DNA from: an uncultured Sunxiuqinia sp. | GTDB lineage: Bacteria > Bacteroidota > Bacteroidia > Bacteroidales > Prolixibacteraceae | Assembly (NCBI RefSeq): GCF_947495665.1 | Contig: NZ_CANLZV010000006.1 | Coordinates: 1-64,000, forward strand | Length of the DNA stretch: 64,000 bases | Reading direction: 5' to 3' | Shown: positions 17,758 through 26,418 of the stretch, piece after piece | Layout of the letters: each line of letters begins with the position of its first letter | Position numbering within the stretch: position 1 is the stretch's first letter | Made by a program: the position numbers and the translations under genes | The notes under the pieces: model-generated | Databases searched by the model: none | Seen by the model: only the letters and a program-made list of their open reading frames with translations | Told to the model about the DNA's origin: nothing

Positions 17758-19217
17758 TAGCTCTTCCTTTTTTCTTCAACCATATCGGCCACAATTTTTG
17801 CCGAAGACAAGCACAGTGGAATTCCACCACCGGGATGCACGCTGCCACCAACGAAGTAAAGTCCGGGCACATCGCGCCGGAAATTGGCATGCCGGTAAAA
17901 CGCAGCAAACAAGCTGTTTGAACTTGGACCATACATGGCTCCATGAAACGAGCCGGTCTCCGCCTCAATTTTCACCGGATCAAGCAACTCCTCAAACACA
18001 ATCTGTTCTTCCAGCTCTTCGCCCAACATACGCATCAGCTTAGTCAGAATATGCTGCCGTGTCCGACGGTTCATTTCAGCCCAGTCTTGTCCAACATTCT
18101 CGGGTGCATTCACCATCACAAACCAATTTTCCATACCTTCCGGAGCATCATCCGGATTTTCTTTACTACTAACAAACACATACACCGTTGGATCATCTGA
18201 AATTTCCTTTTTCTCAAACAAGGACACAAACTCGGCTTCGTAATCTTCACTGAAAAAGATGTTATGCAAATCCAATTTGGGAAATGACTTTTTCATGCCC
18301 CAGTAAAAGATCAAGGCAGAAGAGGATCGTTCCAATTTTTCCATCCGCCGGATCCGCTTCTGATCAGGCAGCAGATGGGTATAAAACTGGTGAATATCCA
18401 CATCGCTAACAACCACATCGGCAGGTTTCAACTCGCCCTGAACAACGATGCCTTTCAACGCCCCCTGATCCATCCAAACCCGTTCAACCGGTGCTTGCAG
18501 ATGAAACTGCACTCCCAGCCGCCGCGCTTGCTCTGCCAGTGAATGCACTAGTTGAGCCATTCCCTTTTGGGGGAAATAAGCTCCCAGTTCATGCTCCAGG
18601 TGTGAAATCACACTCAACGTTCCCGGAGTTTTGTAAGGATTAGAACCATTGTAGGTGGCATAGCGATCAAACAGTTGCACCAAACGCGGATCGGAAAACG
18701 CCTTTGCATTCAGCTGATGCAGGCTCGAAAAAACTTTCAGCCGAAAAAACTGCAGCGCCCGAAGCAAATTAGCCCAAGTAAGCAACTTGCGAATGCGATG
18801 AAAAGAGTTGAAAATAAAAATCGGGGCCGTCAAGCGGTAAATCCGCTCAGCCTGTTTCAGGTAATCCAACAATTTGGCGGCTTTCACTCCGGTTTTTTGC
18901 TCCACTTCTGCGGCAAATTGCCCGGGATCAGCATAAGCTTTCAACTGCACGCCATCTTCAAAAAAATACGAGGTAATCACTTCCAGCTTCCGGTAGGGAA
19001 ATCTCAGGTCTTCATCGAGCAGCTCATCCACCAAATGAGGCAGCGTAAACAGCGATGGCCCCCGATCAAAACGGAAACCAGCTTGGCGCGATTCCTTAAC
19101 CTTGCCGCCCAAACAATCCGACTGTTCATACACCTCCACCTCCATGCCCAGTCGAGCCAATCGAATAGCGACTGCAATTCCTCCAATACCTGCTCCTATG
19201 ACTAGCGCTTTTGACAT
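17757..19217 (-). CDS. crtD: CrtI-family carotenoid desaturase, probably 3',4'-desaturase (CrtD)
   Basis: 486-residue FAD enzyme: Rossmann motif at the N-terminus (VIGAGIGGIAVAIRLARLGM), the family motif FRFDRGPSLFTLP and a C-terminal FAD-binding segment (GLYFVGGSVHPGGGIPL). A second CrtI paralogue lies across the divergent promoter beside crtB. Because this copy is coupled to a CruF-like hydratase, as in known monocyclic carotenoid clusters, it is best read as the C3',4' desaturase acting on the hydroxylated end, with the other copy as phytoene desaturase. The assignment of the two could be reversed. First gene of the minus-strand operon. Confidence 0.8.
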   Translation of the reverse strand: MSKALVIGAGIGGIAVAIRLARLGMEVEVYEQSDCLGGKVKESRQAGFRFDRGPSLFTLPHLVDELLDEDLRFPYRKLEVITSYFFEDGVQLKAYADPGQFAAEVEQKTGVKAAKLLDYLKQAERIYRLTAPIFIFNSFHRIRKLLTWANLLRALQFFRLKVFSSLHQLNAKAFSDPRLVQLFDRYATYNGSNPYKTPGTLSVISHLEHELGAYFPQKGMAQLVHSLAEQARRLGVQFHLQAPVERVWMDQGALKGIVVQGELKPADVVVSDVDIHQFYTHLLPDQKRIRRMEKLERSSSALIFYWGMKKSFPKLDLHNIFFSEDYEAEFVSLFEKKEISDDPTVYVFVSSKENPDDAPEGMENWFVMVNAPENVGQDWAEMNRRTRQHILTKLMRMLGEELEEQIVFEELLDPVKIEAETGSFHGAMYGPSSNSLFAAFYRHANFRRDVPGLYFVGGSVHPGGGIPLCLSSAKIVADMVEEKRKS

Positions 19218-19295
19218 TATTTCATTAATTTTAAGAAAGATAATACTCTTATCGAAAAAAAACTTGCTACTAGTTAAAACATTTTAGCTCCAATT

Positions 19296-19309
19296 TGTTT
19301 AACTAAACA
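19296..19309. promoter_or_regulatory. Palindromic operator-like site between the two carotenoid operons
   Basis: TGTTTA, AC, TAAACA: 6 bp perfect inverted arms in the 111 bp divergent space between crtD and crtI, 20 bp before the crtI start codon. Similar half-site text (TAGTTAAAAC, 19271-19280) lies on the crtD side. A site here could control both operons. No regulator gene is adjacent. Confidence 0.45.
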
Positions 19310-19328
19310 GATAAAACTTCAAACAAAA

Positions 19329-20813
19329 ATGAAAAAGAAAGTACTGATTGTCGGAACCGGATTAGCGGGTTTATCAACAGCCCTGCGGCTTACCACTGAT
19401 GGCTACGAGGTTGAGATGGTTGAAAAATATCATCAACCGGGAGGACGCTTGAACCTGCTGACTCAAAACGGGTTCAAATTTGACATGGCTCCGACTTTTT
19501 TCAGTATGAGCTACGAATTCAAGGAACTGGCCAAGTACTGTAAAATCGCCATGCCTTTTGAATTTGTAGAGCTGGACCCGCTTTATGCGGTTCACTTTGA
19601 AGGCGATTCTCGTTCTTATTTAATCCATAAGAACCTGAAGAAACTGGCCGCTGAGTTCGAACACCTGGAACCCAATCTGGAAAAGAAACTGGAACGCTTT
19701 TTGAAATCAGCTGGCGAAATTTTTCACGACACCGAGCACATTGTCATCAAGCAGAACTTTGATAGTTTGCTGGGATATTTGCTGCAGCTTACCCGTGTCC
19801 CAATCAAGCACGCCCCAAAAATGTTTTATTCGATGTGGCGTGAGATGGAGAAGAATTTTGATTCGTTTGAAGTGAAAGTCATTTTTTCGTTGGTCGGCTT
19901 TTTCCTGGGAGCAACTCCTTTCGATACGCCGGCTGTTTATTCCATGCTGAATTACACCGAATTGGTACACGATGGCTATTACAACGTTAAAGGCGGCATG
20001 TACAAAATCGTGGAAGGCATGGTTGCCGAACTCGAAAAGCGCCAGGTGAAGATCCACTATGGGGTAGAAATTGACCGGTTTGAAGAGACTAACAAACAGC
20101 TCTCCGCCTTTTATGATCAGACCGGGAAGAAATGGGAAGCTGATTTGTTTGTGGTAAATGCTGATGCAGCTTCATTCCGCGGCACTATTCTCAACCGGAA
20201 GAAGTACAGCCCTCAGAAACTGGATCAGAAAAAATGGACGCTGGCACCGCTGACCATCTACCTGGGCTTAGACACCAAAGTTCCGGACATGTATCACCAC
20301 AATTACTTTTTGCGCCGGAACTTTAAGGAATATGCCGGGAAGATATTCAAAAACGACATCAAGCTCGACAAGCCCTATTACTATGTCAACATTCAATCGA
20401 TGCATAATCCGGACTACGCGCCGGAAGGCAAAGAGAGTGTTTTCATTCTGTGCCCGGTACCCGACCTAAGGTTTAAAGCAGACTGGAGCGATGCCGAAGA
20501 AATTGCGGATGCCATCATTGCCGATATGAGCCAGCGGACCGGCTTCGACTTTGCAGCACATACCGAATTGCGGACTGTTTATTCGCCCGAAGCCTGGGAA
20601 AGCACCTTCAACCTCTACCAAGGAAGTGGCTTAGGCCTGGCCCATGATCTGAACCAAGTTGGTGGATTCCGCCCGTCAAACAAAGACGAGGCATTCAACA
20701 ACCTCTACTACGCCGGAGCCTCTACCGTTCCGGGAACCGGACTCCCCATGACCGTGATAAGCTCAAGATTAGTAACCCAACGAATTTTAAAAGACCATGG
20801 AACTTTATCGTAA
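19329..20813 (+). CDS. crtI: Phytoene desaturase (CrtI)
   Basis: 494 residues; FAD-dependent desaturase converting phytoene to lycopene. N-terminal dinucleotide-binding motif VLIVGTGLAGLSTALRL, then VEKYHQPGGRLNLL and FKFDMAPTFFSM; C-terminal FAD segment LYYAGASTVPGTGLPMTVIS, characteristic of CrtI. Its 3' end overlaps crtB by 17 bp, the classic crtI-crtB arrangement, which is why this copy rather than the minus-strand paralogue is taken as phytoene desaturase. First gene of the plus-strand operon crtI-crtB-lycopene cyclase. Confidence 0.9.
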   Translation: MKKKVLIVGTGLAGLSTALRLTTDGYEVEMVEKYHQPGGRLNLLTQNGFKFDMAPTFFSMSYEFKELAKYCKIAMPFEFVELDPLYAVHFEGDSRSYLIHKNLKKLAAEFEHLEPNLEKKLERFLKSAGEIFHDTEHIVIKQNFDSLLGYLLQLTRVPIKHAPKMFYSMWREMEKNFDSFEVKVIFSLVGFFLGATPFDTPAVYSMLNYTELVHDGYYNVKGGMYKIVEGMVAELEKRQVKIHYGVEIDRFEETNKQLSAFYDQTGKKWEADLFVVNADAASFRGTILNRKKYSPQKLDQKKWTLAPLTIYLGLDTKVPDMYHHNYFLRRNFKEYAGKIFKNDIKLDKPYYYVNIQSMHNPDYAPEGKESVFILCPVPDLRFKADWSDAEEIADAIIADMSQRTGFDFAAHTELRTVYSPEAWESTFNLYQGSGLGLAHDLNQVGGFRPSNKDEAFNNLYYAGASTVPGTGLPMTVISSRLVTQRILKDHGTLS

Positions 20814-21630
20814 AAACAACCTGGATTGCAGCCGAATTACCACCCGTAATTACAGCACCTCTTTCTCGCTGGGTGTTCGCATGCTGAATAAAAAATACCG
20901 GCCGGGCATATACAGCATTTATGGTTTTGTGCGGTATGCCGATGAAATTGTTGACACCTTTTTTGACCAAAACCAGGAAGAAATTTTTCAGGAATTTAAG
21001 CGGGAAACCTTTGTAGCCATAGAAAGAGGCTTTAGCATCAATCCGATTCTCGACAGTTTTCAGCATGCGGTTCGTCGTTATCAAATCGATCGGGAATTGA
21101 TTGATGCTTTTCTTTTCAGCATGGAGATGGATTTACACCAAACCAGCTACGACCCACTCCTTCTGAAAACCTACATTTACGGGTCGGCCGAAGTTGTTGG
21201 GCTTATGTGCCTGCGCGTCTTTTATTCGGAAGAGCCCGAGCTGTACGAGCAGTTGGTGGAGCCGGCACGAAAACTAGGTGCTGCCTTTCAGAAAGTGAAC
21301 TTCCTGCGAGATGCCCAGGACGACTTTGAAAACAAAGGCCGTATCTATTTCGAAAACATCGACTTCAATCATTTTGACTCGGAAGCCAAAGCACGGATTG
21401 AGCAGGAAATTGAACAAGACTTTGCCGAGGCTTACCAAGGACTAAAAGCCTTGAAAAAAGAAGTCCGCTTTGGCGTTTACCTTGCTTATATCTACTATTT
21501 AAGGCTATTTCGGAAAATCAAACGTGCACAGCCATCTCAAATTTTAAAGCAGCGTTACCGGGTTTCCAACCCAAAAAAAATGTATCTTTTGGCCAACGCT
21601 TATTTAAAAAATACGCTTAACCTTTTATAG
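20797..21630 (+). CDS. crtB: Phytoene synthase (CrtB)
   Basis: 277 residues; condenses two geranylgeranyl diphosphates to phytoene, the committed step. Both Asp-rich motifs are present: YADEIVD (about 48-54) and FLRDAQDDFENKGRIYF (about 169-185), plus YSTSFSLGVRML near the N-terminus. It overlaps crtI upstream and abuts the lycopene cyclase gene with no spacer. No GGPP synthase (crtE) gene lies in the window, so its substrate comes from elsewhere in the genome. Confidence 0.95.
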   Translation: MELYRKNNLDCSRITTRNYSTSFSLGVRMLNKKYRPGIYSIYGFVRYADEIVDTFFDQNQEEIFQEFKRETFVAIERGFSINPILDSFQHAVRRYQIDRELIDAFLFSMEMDLHQTSYDPLLLKTYIYGSAEVVGLMCLRVFYSEEPELYEQLVEPARKLGAAFQKVNFLRDAQDDFENKGRIYFENIDFNHFDSEAKARIEQEIEQDFAEAYQGLKALKKEVRFGVYLAYIYYLRLFRKIKRAQPSQILKQRYRVSNPKKMYLLANAYLKNTLNLL

Positions 21631-22320
21631 ATGGATTTGCAACATTTTACCTACGCCGGCTTGCTGCTGGGCACCCTTGCCATTCCGCTGGCCCTGAGTT
21701 TTGATCAAAAAGTTCGTTTTTGGACCAAATGGAAGTATTTGTTTCCAGCCATTCTGATTACGGCTATCCTTTTTATTTATTGGGATATTCAGTTTACCAA
21801 GGCCGGCATCTGGAGTTTTAACCACGACTATGTGTTGGGCTACTTCTACAAAGGGCTTCCGCTGGAAGAATGGCTTTTCTTTCTCATAGTTCCTTACGCC
21901 TGCCTGTTTATTTACGAAGTGCTGAAAGCCTACTTCCAGGCCTATGAATTCCCGCGCATTTTTGCTGCCATAAGCCTGGGACTGGTTGTCCTGTTCGCGC
22001 TCATCAGTTTTTATCATCAAAGCCAGTTGTACACCTTTTTCAACTTCCTGTTTGCAGCTGTCTACCTGGGCTATACCATCTTTCGAAACCGTTTCAAGCA
22101 ACATCTCAGCAAGTTCTTTTTCACCTACCTGATCACGCTGATTCCCTTTCTGCTTGTCAATGGTGCACTGACAGCCATTCCTGTGGTTGAGTACCACAGC
22201 GAGCATATTCTCAACATCCGGGCATTTACGATTCCGGTTGAAGATTTTGGCTACCTGTTTTTATTGCTTCTGATGAATACAACCATCTACGAAACACTGA
22301 AGGAACAAAAGTACTATTAA
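21631..22320 (+). CDS. Fused lycopene cyclase (CrtYcd type)
   Basis: 229 residues with about seven membrane helices and two halves that repeat the same pattern: GIWSFNHDYVLGYFYKGLPL with LEEWLFFLIVPY (about 64-92), and RAFTIPVEDFGYLFLLLLMN (about 192-211). The P-x-E-[ED]-x-x-[FY] signature in each half is that of heterodimeric cyclases CrtYc/CrtYd, here in one chain as in other Bacteroidota. It forms the beta-ionone ring(s) from lycopene. With a CruF-like hydratase next door, one end probably stays open, giving a monocyclic gamma-carotene skeleton. Confidence 0.88.
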   Translation: MDLQHFTYAGLLLGTLAIPLALSFDQKVRFWTKWKYLFPAILITAILFIYWDIQFTKAGIWSFNHDYVLGYFYKGLPLEEWLFFLIVPYACLFIYEVLKAYFQAYEFPRIFAAISLGLVVLFALISFYHQSQLYTFFNFLFAAVYLGYTIFRNRFKQHLSKFFFTYLITLIPFLLVNGALTAIPVVEYHSEHILNIRAFTIPVEDFGYLFLLLLMNTTIYETLKEQKYY

Positions 22321-22360
22321 GCCTTAGGAGCGCGGGGTAAACCCCAAAGAATTTGAACGG

Positions 22361-22885
22361 CTAATCCACTGCAATTTTGAATACCAGTTTTTTAACTGGT
22401 TTCGCTCCTTCATGATCCATCATCATGCATGGGCGATGAACATCGGAAGGAAAAAACACAAAATAGCACATTGGATTGGCTCTAAAATATTCGCCTTCCT
22501 GCTGCCCAAAAAAGATTAAATCGTTGGCCTCATCATATTTTTCAGGCGAAACGGCACGCGACAGGTCCAAAAGTCCCATCGTCTCCTCACCATCAATGAC
22601 ATACTGTAGATCAATATATTTTCGGTGTGCTTCCCATTTCGCGTCTTTCGGATTTTTCGTTGAATAGTTTGAAACCATGGCAAAAACATCATCACCCATC
22701 ACCGGGTATTTACCTTCATCCAACGAAGTCAAGTCCTTTTTCAAAAATTCAAAAACAGCTTTCCAGCGCTCGGGATGGCTGTGATAATGGCTATAAAACT
22801 GGTTTAAATCAATCGACGCATGCGCCTTCATACTCAATCCTTCCTGCCAATCTGCCGCATGAAACCAGGCTTGCTCTTTGCTCAT
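22361..22885 (-). CDS. YhcH/YjgK/YiaL family protein (NanQ-like)
   Basis: 174 residues, cupin-like beta-barrel family (DUF386). Conserved segments: KWEAHRKYIDLQYVIDGEET and YFVFFPSDVHRPCMMMD; the histidines and glutamate are candidates for the metal-binding site. Characterised member NanQ (YhcH) of E. coli is a sialic-acid anomerase; other members occur with sugar catabolism genes. No sugar operon is adjacent here, so the substrate stays open. The gene is monocistronic as far as can be seen and convergent with the lycopene cyclase gene. Confidence 0.85.
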   Translation of the reverse strand: MSKEQAWFHAADWQEGLSMKAHASIDLNQFYSHYHSHPERWKAVFEFLKKDLTSLDEGKYPVMGDDVFAMVSNYSTKNPKDAKWEAHRKYIDLQYVIDGEETMGLLDLSRAVSPEKYDEANDLIFFGQQEGEYFRANPMCYFVFFPSDVHRPCMMMDHEGAKPVKKLVFKIAVD

Positions 22886-23093
22886 TTTTAGGGGGTATAT
22901 GGGGTTATCAATAATTTTCCTGCTTCAAAGGTAACAAAAACAAGCATCTCTGGCTCCTAAAATGCTTTTTATGTAAGTTAATTATTTGGATATCTAAACG
23001 TTAAGAAATCATAAAATAGCTTTACTGACCAACGACATACCAAAACAAATTCACAACTTTGCAGTTGTAAATCATGAAAACAATGTTTAGCCA

Positions 23094-23600
23094 ATGGATA
23101 TAGTCGGAGTTGTAAAGTTAATTCATGTATTTCTGTTAGCCACCATCAAGTATTCCATCACCTTTCCCTACGCCTTGTTAATCGGACTGGATACCACTCA
23201 GGCCATTATCGCCATAACCGTCGGGGGAATTAGTGGTTTTTTCTTCTTTTATTACTTGAGTGCAGCTATCGTTCGGGTATTTAAAAACCAGAAAGTAGTG
23301 ATCACCAACTTTGTTGACAAACACTTCAAATTCGATTTGAATCGGCTGTTTGCCAAGTTCAGGTCACGTTCATCCAAATCTATGCGGACCAAAAGGCAAT
23401 TTGTCAAATTCAGAAACCGCTACGGATTCATCGGGATTATTATTGCCACACCTGTTTTGTTGAGTATTCCTTTAGGAGCTTTCCTGTTGAACCGTTACTA
23501 CTCCCGTAAAAAACATGTGTTTGCCTATATGGTTCTTTCCATTTTGGGCTGGTCCATGGTATTTTCTTTAATTGTTATCATTATCCCGCATTCGATCTAG
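23094..23600 (+). CDS. Small integral membrane protein of unknown function
   Basis: 168 residues: two hydrophobic helices at about 7-26 and 33-62 (IIAITVGGISGFFFFYYLSA), a basic cytoplasmic loop (about 65-112, rich in K and R: FAKFRSRSSKSMRTKRQFVK), and two more hydrophobic stretches (GFIGIIIATPVLLSIPLGAF and YMVLSILGWSMVFSLIVIII). The layout and the YGFIGIIIATPVLLSIPLGA segment loosely resemble putative small multidrug export proteins, but I do not recognise the family with confidence. Monocistronic context gives no functional hint. Confidence 0.6.
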   Translation: MDIVGVVKLIHVFLLATIKYSITFPYALLIGLDTTQAIIAITVGGISGFFFFYYLSAAIVRVFKNQKVVITNFVDKHFKFDLNRLFAKFRSRSSKSMRTKRQFVKFRNRYGFIGIIIATPVLLSIPLGAFLLNRYYSRKKHVFAYMVLSILGWSMVFSLIVIIIPHSI

Positions 23601-23660
23601 GCATGCTTCGCTTCAGTTGAATCAGCTATCTTTAGTCATGTTTTCAGAAAAGAATACAGC

Positions 23661-24188
23661 ATGACCCGAGAAGAATTTTATACATACTTAAACGAATGGA
23701 GCGCCATTGAAACCCTGACCAGCTACCTGGTTGAGCATCCCGAAGAAATCAGCATGCTCGTGCAAATTGGCTTACATGATTCTCAAAAAGAAAGCTGGCG
23801 AGCCCTTTGGATCGTGGATAAAATTCATGAGAAGAAGCCGGCCTTAATCGGTCCTTACCTACCCCAGTTCATTGATTCGCTCCACCAGGTTACCAATGAA
23901 AGCAAGCTTAGGCACCTGTTAAAAATTATCAGCCTCAACCCAATTTTGCCTGACCGGCTAACTTTTCTGTTAGACTTTAGCATTGCTGAGCTGACCAATG
24001 CAGCCCGCCCGATAGCCATCCGGGTACATGCCATGCAACTGTTGTATGAAATTGCCCTCGTCGAACCGGAATTGCGGGCAGAAGTCATCCAACTCATCGA
24101 ACATGAAATGACTTTTCATGCCTCGCCAGGCATTCTTTCACGCGGGAAAAAGATTCTCAAAAAAATTCACGCATTAGGTCAAACATAA
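23661..24188 (+). CDS. Hypothetical helical protein, HEAT-like
   Basis: 175 residues, soluble, almost entirely amphipathic helices of about 15-20 residues (SYLVEHPEEISMLVQIGL, SWRALWIVDKIHEKKP, IRVHAMQLLYEIALVEP), which resembles HEAT/ARM-type repeats. No signal peptide, no catalytic motif and no recognised family. It starts 60 bp after the small membrane-protein gene on the same strand, so the two might be co-transcribed, but nothing links them functionally. Confidence 0.6.
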   Translation: MTREEFYTYLNEWSAIETLTSYLVEHPEEISMLVQIGLHDSQKESWRALWIVDKIHEKKPALIGPYLPQFIDSLHQVTNESKLRHLLKIISLNPILPDRLTFLLDFSIAELTNAARPIAIRVHAMQLLYEIALVEPELRAEVIQLIEHEMTFHASPGILSRGKKILKKIHALGQT

Positions 24189-24256
24189 AAGATCCTCATT
24201 TTCAATATGGTTCTTAATTCGCCCAAAAAAAATTGAAAAAAATTACTCCAAAACGC

Positions 24257-24286
24257 TTGTGGGTATATATTCTTTTCCTATTTTTG
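24257..24286 (+). promoter_or_regulatory. Promoter of tRNA-Gln
   Basis: A full Bacteroidota primary-sigma promoter: TTG at 24257-24259, a 19 bp spacer, and TATTTTTG (matching TAnnTTTG) at 24279-24286. Transcription should start near 24293, about 24 bp before the tRNA. The match is also good evidence for the phylum. Confidence 0.8.
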
Positions 24287-24316
24287 CAGCGTCTTTAAAG
24301 AAAAGGCAATAATGAT

Positions 24317-24389
24317 TGACCCGTGGTGTAATTGGCAACACGTCTGATTTTGGTTCAGAAGAGTCCAGGTTCGAGCCCTGGCGGGTCAA
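24317..24389 (+). tRNA. tRNA-Gln (anticodon TTG)
   Basis: A 73-nt cloverleaf. The acceptor stem TGACCCG pairs with CGGGTCA (24317-24323 with 24382-24388) and the discriminator base is A. The anticodon arm reads CTGATTTTGGTTCAG with anticodon TTG at its centre. The T arm is CCAGGTTCGAGCCCTGG. The 3' CCA is not encoded. It is preceded by a consensus promoter and followed by a terminator. Confidence 0.96.
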
Positions 24390-24395
24390 CAGAAG

Positions 24396-24430
24396 AAAAA
24401 AAGGAGTGCAAAATTGCACTCCTTTTTTTG
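24396..24430. terminator. Bidirectional terminator between tRNA-Gln and the sulfatase gene
   Basis: GGAGTGCA/TGCACTCC arms around a short A/T loop (24403-24422), flanked by seven A on the left and seven T on the right. It can end both the tRNA transcript and the convergent sulfatase message. Confidence 0.85.
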
Positions 24431-24431
24431 G

Positions 24432-24459
24432 TTAGAAGAACCCCGAAGGGTTCTTCTAA
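24432..24459 (-). other. 12 bp hairpin with a UUCG tetraloop in the sulfatase 3' UTR
   Basis: Perfect 12 bp stem (24432-24443 with 24448-24459). On the minus strand the loop reads TTCG closed by C-G, the extra-stable cUUCGg tetraloop; on the plus strand it would be CGAA. It has no T tract of its own and lies between the sulfatase stop codon and the terminator, so it probably protects the mRNA 3' end or assists termination. Confidence 0.6.
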
Positions 24460-24465
24460 ATTGGA

Positions 24466-26061
24466 TTAATCTTTTGTTACCTGACTTCCCCACCAATTGT
24501 TGTTTGGGTTGAAATCTTCCGATAAATAATGAAGCCGTTGTTTTTCCAATTGAGGCATTCTGTTTTTCTCCACCCTCTCCAGATGGGCTTTTTCCAGCTC
24601 AGCATCATACTCCGGATCTTTCTCCGGAAATCTGGCATTAACCTCATGCAGGTAATCAAACAAACGTGCATGCAATTCATCGACTTTCTCAGGCTGTACT
24701 GAAGCAAGGTCGTGCTTTTCTTCCATGTCCGTTTTCAGGTTGTACAATTCTTCGCGCCCGTCCTCATAATAATGAATGAGTTTCCAGTCGCCCAAACGGA
24801 TAATGGATGAAGGCTCACCTCCTTGGTTTCCGTAATGCGGATAATGCCAAACCAAAGGACGCTCAGGCAATGATTTTCCTTGCAGAACAGGCAGCAAACT
24901 CACACCATCGGCATGCTCGTCTGGCAATTGAGTAATTCCGGCCAAATCCAGAATCGTTGGGTAAAAATCGGTTCCACTTACAGGCACATCGCTCTTTGTT
25001 CCGCCCTTAGTCAAACCTGGCACTTTGATGAAATAAGGTTCCCGGATACCGCCTTCGAACTGATAGCCTTTGCCTCCGCGAAGGGGCAGGTTGGAGGTCG
25101 AGAATGAATCACCAGCCGAAACCCCGCCATTATCTGAAGTAAAGATAACAATGGTATTCTCATCCAGCCCCAGCTCTTCCAGGCTGCTCAGCACGCGGCC
25201 AACGGCATCATCCATCGATTCAACCAAGCCGGCATAAACCGGGTTATCCTGCACCTGACGAATAGGAAGGAAATGCCCCATTTCATAGCCCGATTCGGCA
25301 ATCCCAGCCTGCGCTGCCTTTTCGCGGTACTTCTGCCATTTTTCCTCAGTGGTTTGAATTGGCCCATGCACGGCGTAAAAGGAAAGAAAAGCAAACACCG
25401 GCTGTCCGGTTTCAGCAGGATTATTGGCCTTTAAATAGGCCACTGTTTCCTCGGCTAAACGCATTGATAAGTTTTCGCCATCCTTCCGGTTTTCGAGGTT
25501 CGGATTGTTGTAAGGAGAATAGTAACCTCCGATTGGACTCCCGGCATGCCAGCCCCCAATGTTTACATCGAAACCATGATCTTCGGGCCAAGAGCCTTTG
25601 TCTCCCAAGTGCCACTTCCCGGCAAAAAATGTCTTATATCCGGCCTGCTTCATGGCTTCAGGCAAGGTCAGATAGCTAGAATCCAGCTGAAACACATAGT
25701 TCGGGGGCAACAACTTGTTGTGTCGTTGTAGCTTTCGCCAGTTTTCGCCGACCGGTGCTCCAATCCAATCGGTAATTCCATGGCGCGCCGGAAATTTTCC
25801 CGTCATAATACTGGCCCGCGAAGGACTACACACCTGGCAGGCGGCGTAACCATTGGTAAATACGACACCCTCCTGAGCAATCCGGTCGATGTTAGGTGTT
25901 TCGTAAAAAGAACTGCCCATGCAGCTCAAGTCGTAATAACCCAGGTCATCAGCCAAAATAAAAAGAACATTCGGCTTGGGTTTCTCAGCCGACTGAGAAC
26001 AAGACATAGCACTTAGAGCAATTGTTCCTCCTAAAAGAAGGAGTTGACGATTAGAATACAT
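24466..26061 (-). CDS. Sulfatase (type I, formylglycine-dependent), lipoprotein
   Basis: Alkaline-phosphatase-fold sulfatase of 531 residues that should hydrolyse sulfate esters, probably on sulfated glycans. Lipoprotein signal MYSNRQLLLLGGTIALSAMS precedes Cys21, so it is membrane-anchored outside the cytoplasm. Metal-binding FILADDLGYYD; sulfatase signature VCSPSRASIMTGKFPARHG with Cys78, the residue oxidised to formylglycine; ITDWIGAP and FAGKWHLG are further family motifs. Cys-type activation in an anaerobe-like Bacteroidota implies an anSME maturase, which is not in this window. The gene stands alone, outside any polysaccharide utilisation locus. Confidence 0.93.
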   Translation of the reverse strand: MYSNRQLLLLGGTIALSAMSCSQSAEKPKPNVLFILADDLGYYDLSCMGSSFYETPNIDRIAQEGVVFTNGYAACQVCSPSRASIMTGKFPARHGITDWIGAPVGENWRKLQRHNKLLPPNYVFQLDSSYLTLPEAMKQAGYKTFFAGKWHLGDKGSWPEDHGFDVNIGGWHAGSPIGGYYSPYNNPNLENRKDGENLSMRLAEETVAYLKANNPAETGQPVFAFLSFYAVHGPIQTTEEKWQKYREKAAQAGIAESGYEMGHFLPIRQVQDNPVYAGLVESMDDAVGRVLSSLEELGLDENTIVIFTSDNGGVSAGDSFSTSNLPLRGGKGYQFEGGIREPYFIKVPGLTKGGTKSDVPVSGTDFYPTILDLAGITQLPDEHADGVSLLPVLQGKSLPERPLVWHYPHYGNQGGEPSSIIRLGDWKLIHYYEDGREELYNLKTDMEEKHDLASVQPEKVDELHARLFDYLHEVNARFPEKDPEYDAELEKAHLERVEKNRMPQLEKQRLHYLSEDFNPNNNWWGSQVTKD

Positions 26062-26418
26062 AAAATTTAATTGTGGTTTTTATAAAAATCAATCTACATC
26101 ATTTCGCTTGCGCAAAGTCATTTGGAAAGCAGCAGATATTTTCCTTCCAACAAAGAGAACTTTTGGCAAGTTCCACTTCGCTCAATCCCGACAAACCAAA
26201 AAGGATCCTCCTGGCAATTCCAATGTTTAAAAGTAAGCAAGTTTTTTAGTCAAGAGAACTCCTGTTTCAATTTTGCTTCATGTTCTGGTCATGAATTGCA
26301 AACCCTCGAACCCAAAACACAACTCGAAATGAGTTCATTGCCATCCGAGCTGTGAACTGCTCAATTTTTCAGGAATTATTCGGAATACCTGTTCCAATGT
26401 GTCCCTGCAAAGTCCGTT
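26062..26418. other. Intergenic region upstream of the sulfatase gene
   Basis: 357 bp between the sulfatase start and the end of the response-regulator gene. A 77-codon open frame on the plus strand has no recognisable domain or start signal. No hairpin, repeat or clear promoter was seen; nothing further can be supported. Confidence 0.5.

Noticed and set aside
24466-26061. Treating the sulfatase as part of a polysaccharide utilisation locus with the SusC/SusD genes
   Set aside because: It lies 12 kb or more away, with its own terminator, and the carotenoid cluster and tRNA-Gln lie between them.
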